Positions 63,920 to 64,000 of a stretch of DNA of 64,000 bases are shown in pieces. The stretch spans positions 94,866 to 158,865 of the forward strand of contig CALMSX010000073.1 in the NCBI GenBank assembly GCA_937872515.1. Direction: 5' to 3'. The translations under genes were made by a program, and so were the position numbers. Origin of the DNA: an uncultured Bacteroidota bacterium (lineage in GTDB: Bacteria; Bacteroidota; Bacteroidia; Chitinophagales; Saprospiraceae). The notes below the pieces were generated by a model that was not told where the DNA came from, did not search any database, and saw nothing but the letters and a program-made list of their open reading frames with translations. Numbering within the stretch: the first letter of the stretch is position 1; each line of letters opens with the position of its first letter.

Positions 63920-64000
63920 GTAGGTGCGCAAAATCTTGCGCACCTACAGATCAAAATCTTGCGCACCTACAGATCAAAATCTTGCGCACCTACAGATCAA
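63920..64000. repeat. 23-bp palindromic repeat array, copy 2 (cut by window edge)
   Basis: It starts 12 nt after the stop of the T9SS gene with a 28-bp palindrome (63920-63947) with one mismatched pair. The core GCGCACCTACA recurs at 63938, 63961 and 63984, exactly 23 bp apart, and the array runs off the right edge. Confidence 0.95.

Overview
The window comes from a Bacteroidota chromosome, most likely a member of the Saprospiria (Saprospiraceae-like). The reasons are a type IX secretion (T9SS) and gliding locus (porV, porU, a porP/sprF-type gene, gldJ), many secreted proteins ending in the T9SS sorting domain, a crtI-crtB carotenoid pair, the small ribosomal protein bTHX, weak or absent Shine-Dalgarno sequences, and several intergenic matches to the Bacteroidota promoter (TTG about 20 nt before TAnnTTTG). 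The family-level placement is inference. No phage, integrase, intact insertion sequence or CRISPR array is visible.

Layout. 1-4.9 kb: a large repetitive surface protein (5' end outside the window) and a T9SS cargo protein. 5.2-7.5 kb: crtI-crtB. 7.5-9.0 kb: a thioredoxin-fold lipoprotein. 9.0-18.3 kb: porV and porU (minus), then the porP/sprF-type gene, gldJ and murF (plus). 18.3-20.8 kb: a degenerate arginase-fold protein and a Glu/Leu-type dehydrogenase. 20.8-29.9 kb: an OmpA-family protein; a tight run of pdhC, recR, a GT2 fusion and an M20 amidohydrolase; then trxB and fba. 30.1-32.1 kb: a T9SS cargo protein whose two halves differ in base composition. 32.3-40.7 kb: purA and the branched-chain amino acid operon ilvD-(DinB)-ilvB-ilvN-ilvC-ilvA. 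40.7-47.9 kb: a GNAT protein, two surface proteins, an LptF/LptG-type permease, tRNA-Gln, an HtrA-type protease, a lipoprotein and a CxxC protein. 47.9-48.5 kb: a hairpin-rich non-coding stretch. 48.5-51.2 kb: a DUF4105 protein, scoA-scoB, and the 37-residue bTHX gene. 51.5-54.4 kb: glgA-glgC. 54.4-61.0 kb: a stand-alone T9SS sorting domain, a 2-hydroxyacid dehydrogenase, two methyltransferases, a small membrane protein and a 931-residue FG-GAP/UnbV cargo protein. 61.0-64.0 kb: an AT-rich two-gene island (a Cys-rich lipoprotein and a T9SS cargo protein) bracketed by two arrays of a 23-bp palindromic repeat.

How the parts fit. The secretion machinery (PorU sortase, PorV shuttle, PorP/SprF-type protein, GldJ) would export the cargo proteins found across the window, which carry C-terminal sorting domains. 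Two further surface proteins carry a different C-terminal module instead (a VxHRxHLGV domain followed by paired calcium-loop repeats). The remaining genes are core metabolism: pyruvate oxidation, glycolysis, branched-chain amino acids, purines, glycogen, redox balance and ketoacid activation. The least explained elements are the 23-bp palindromic arrays around the terminal island, the hairpin cluster at 48.2-48.4 kb, a possible small RNA near 56.6 kb, and the stand-alone sorting domain.
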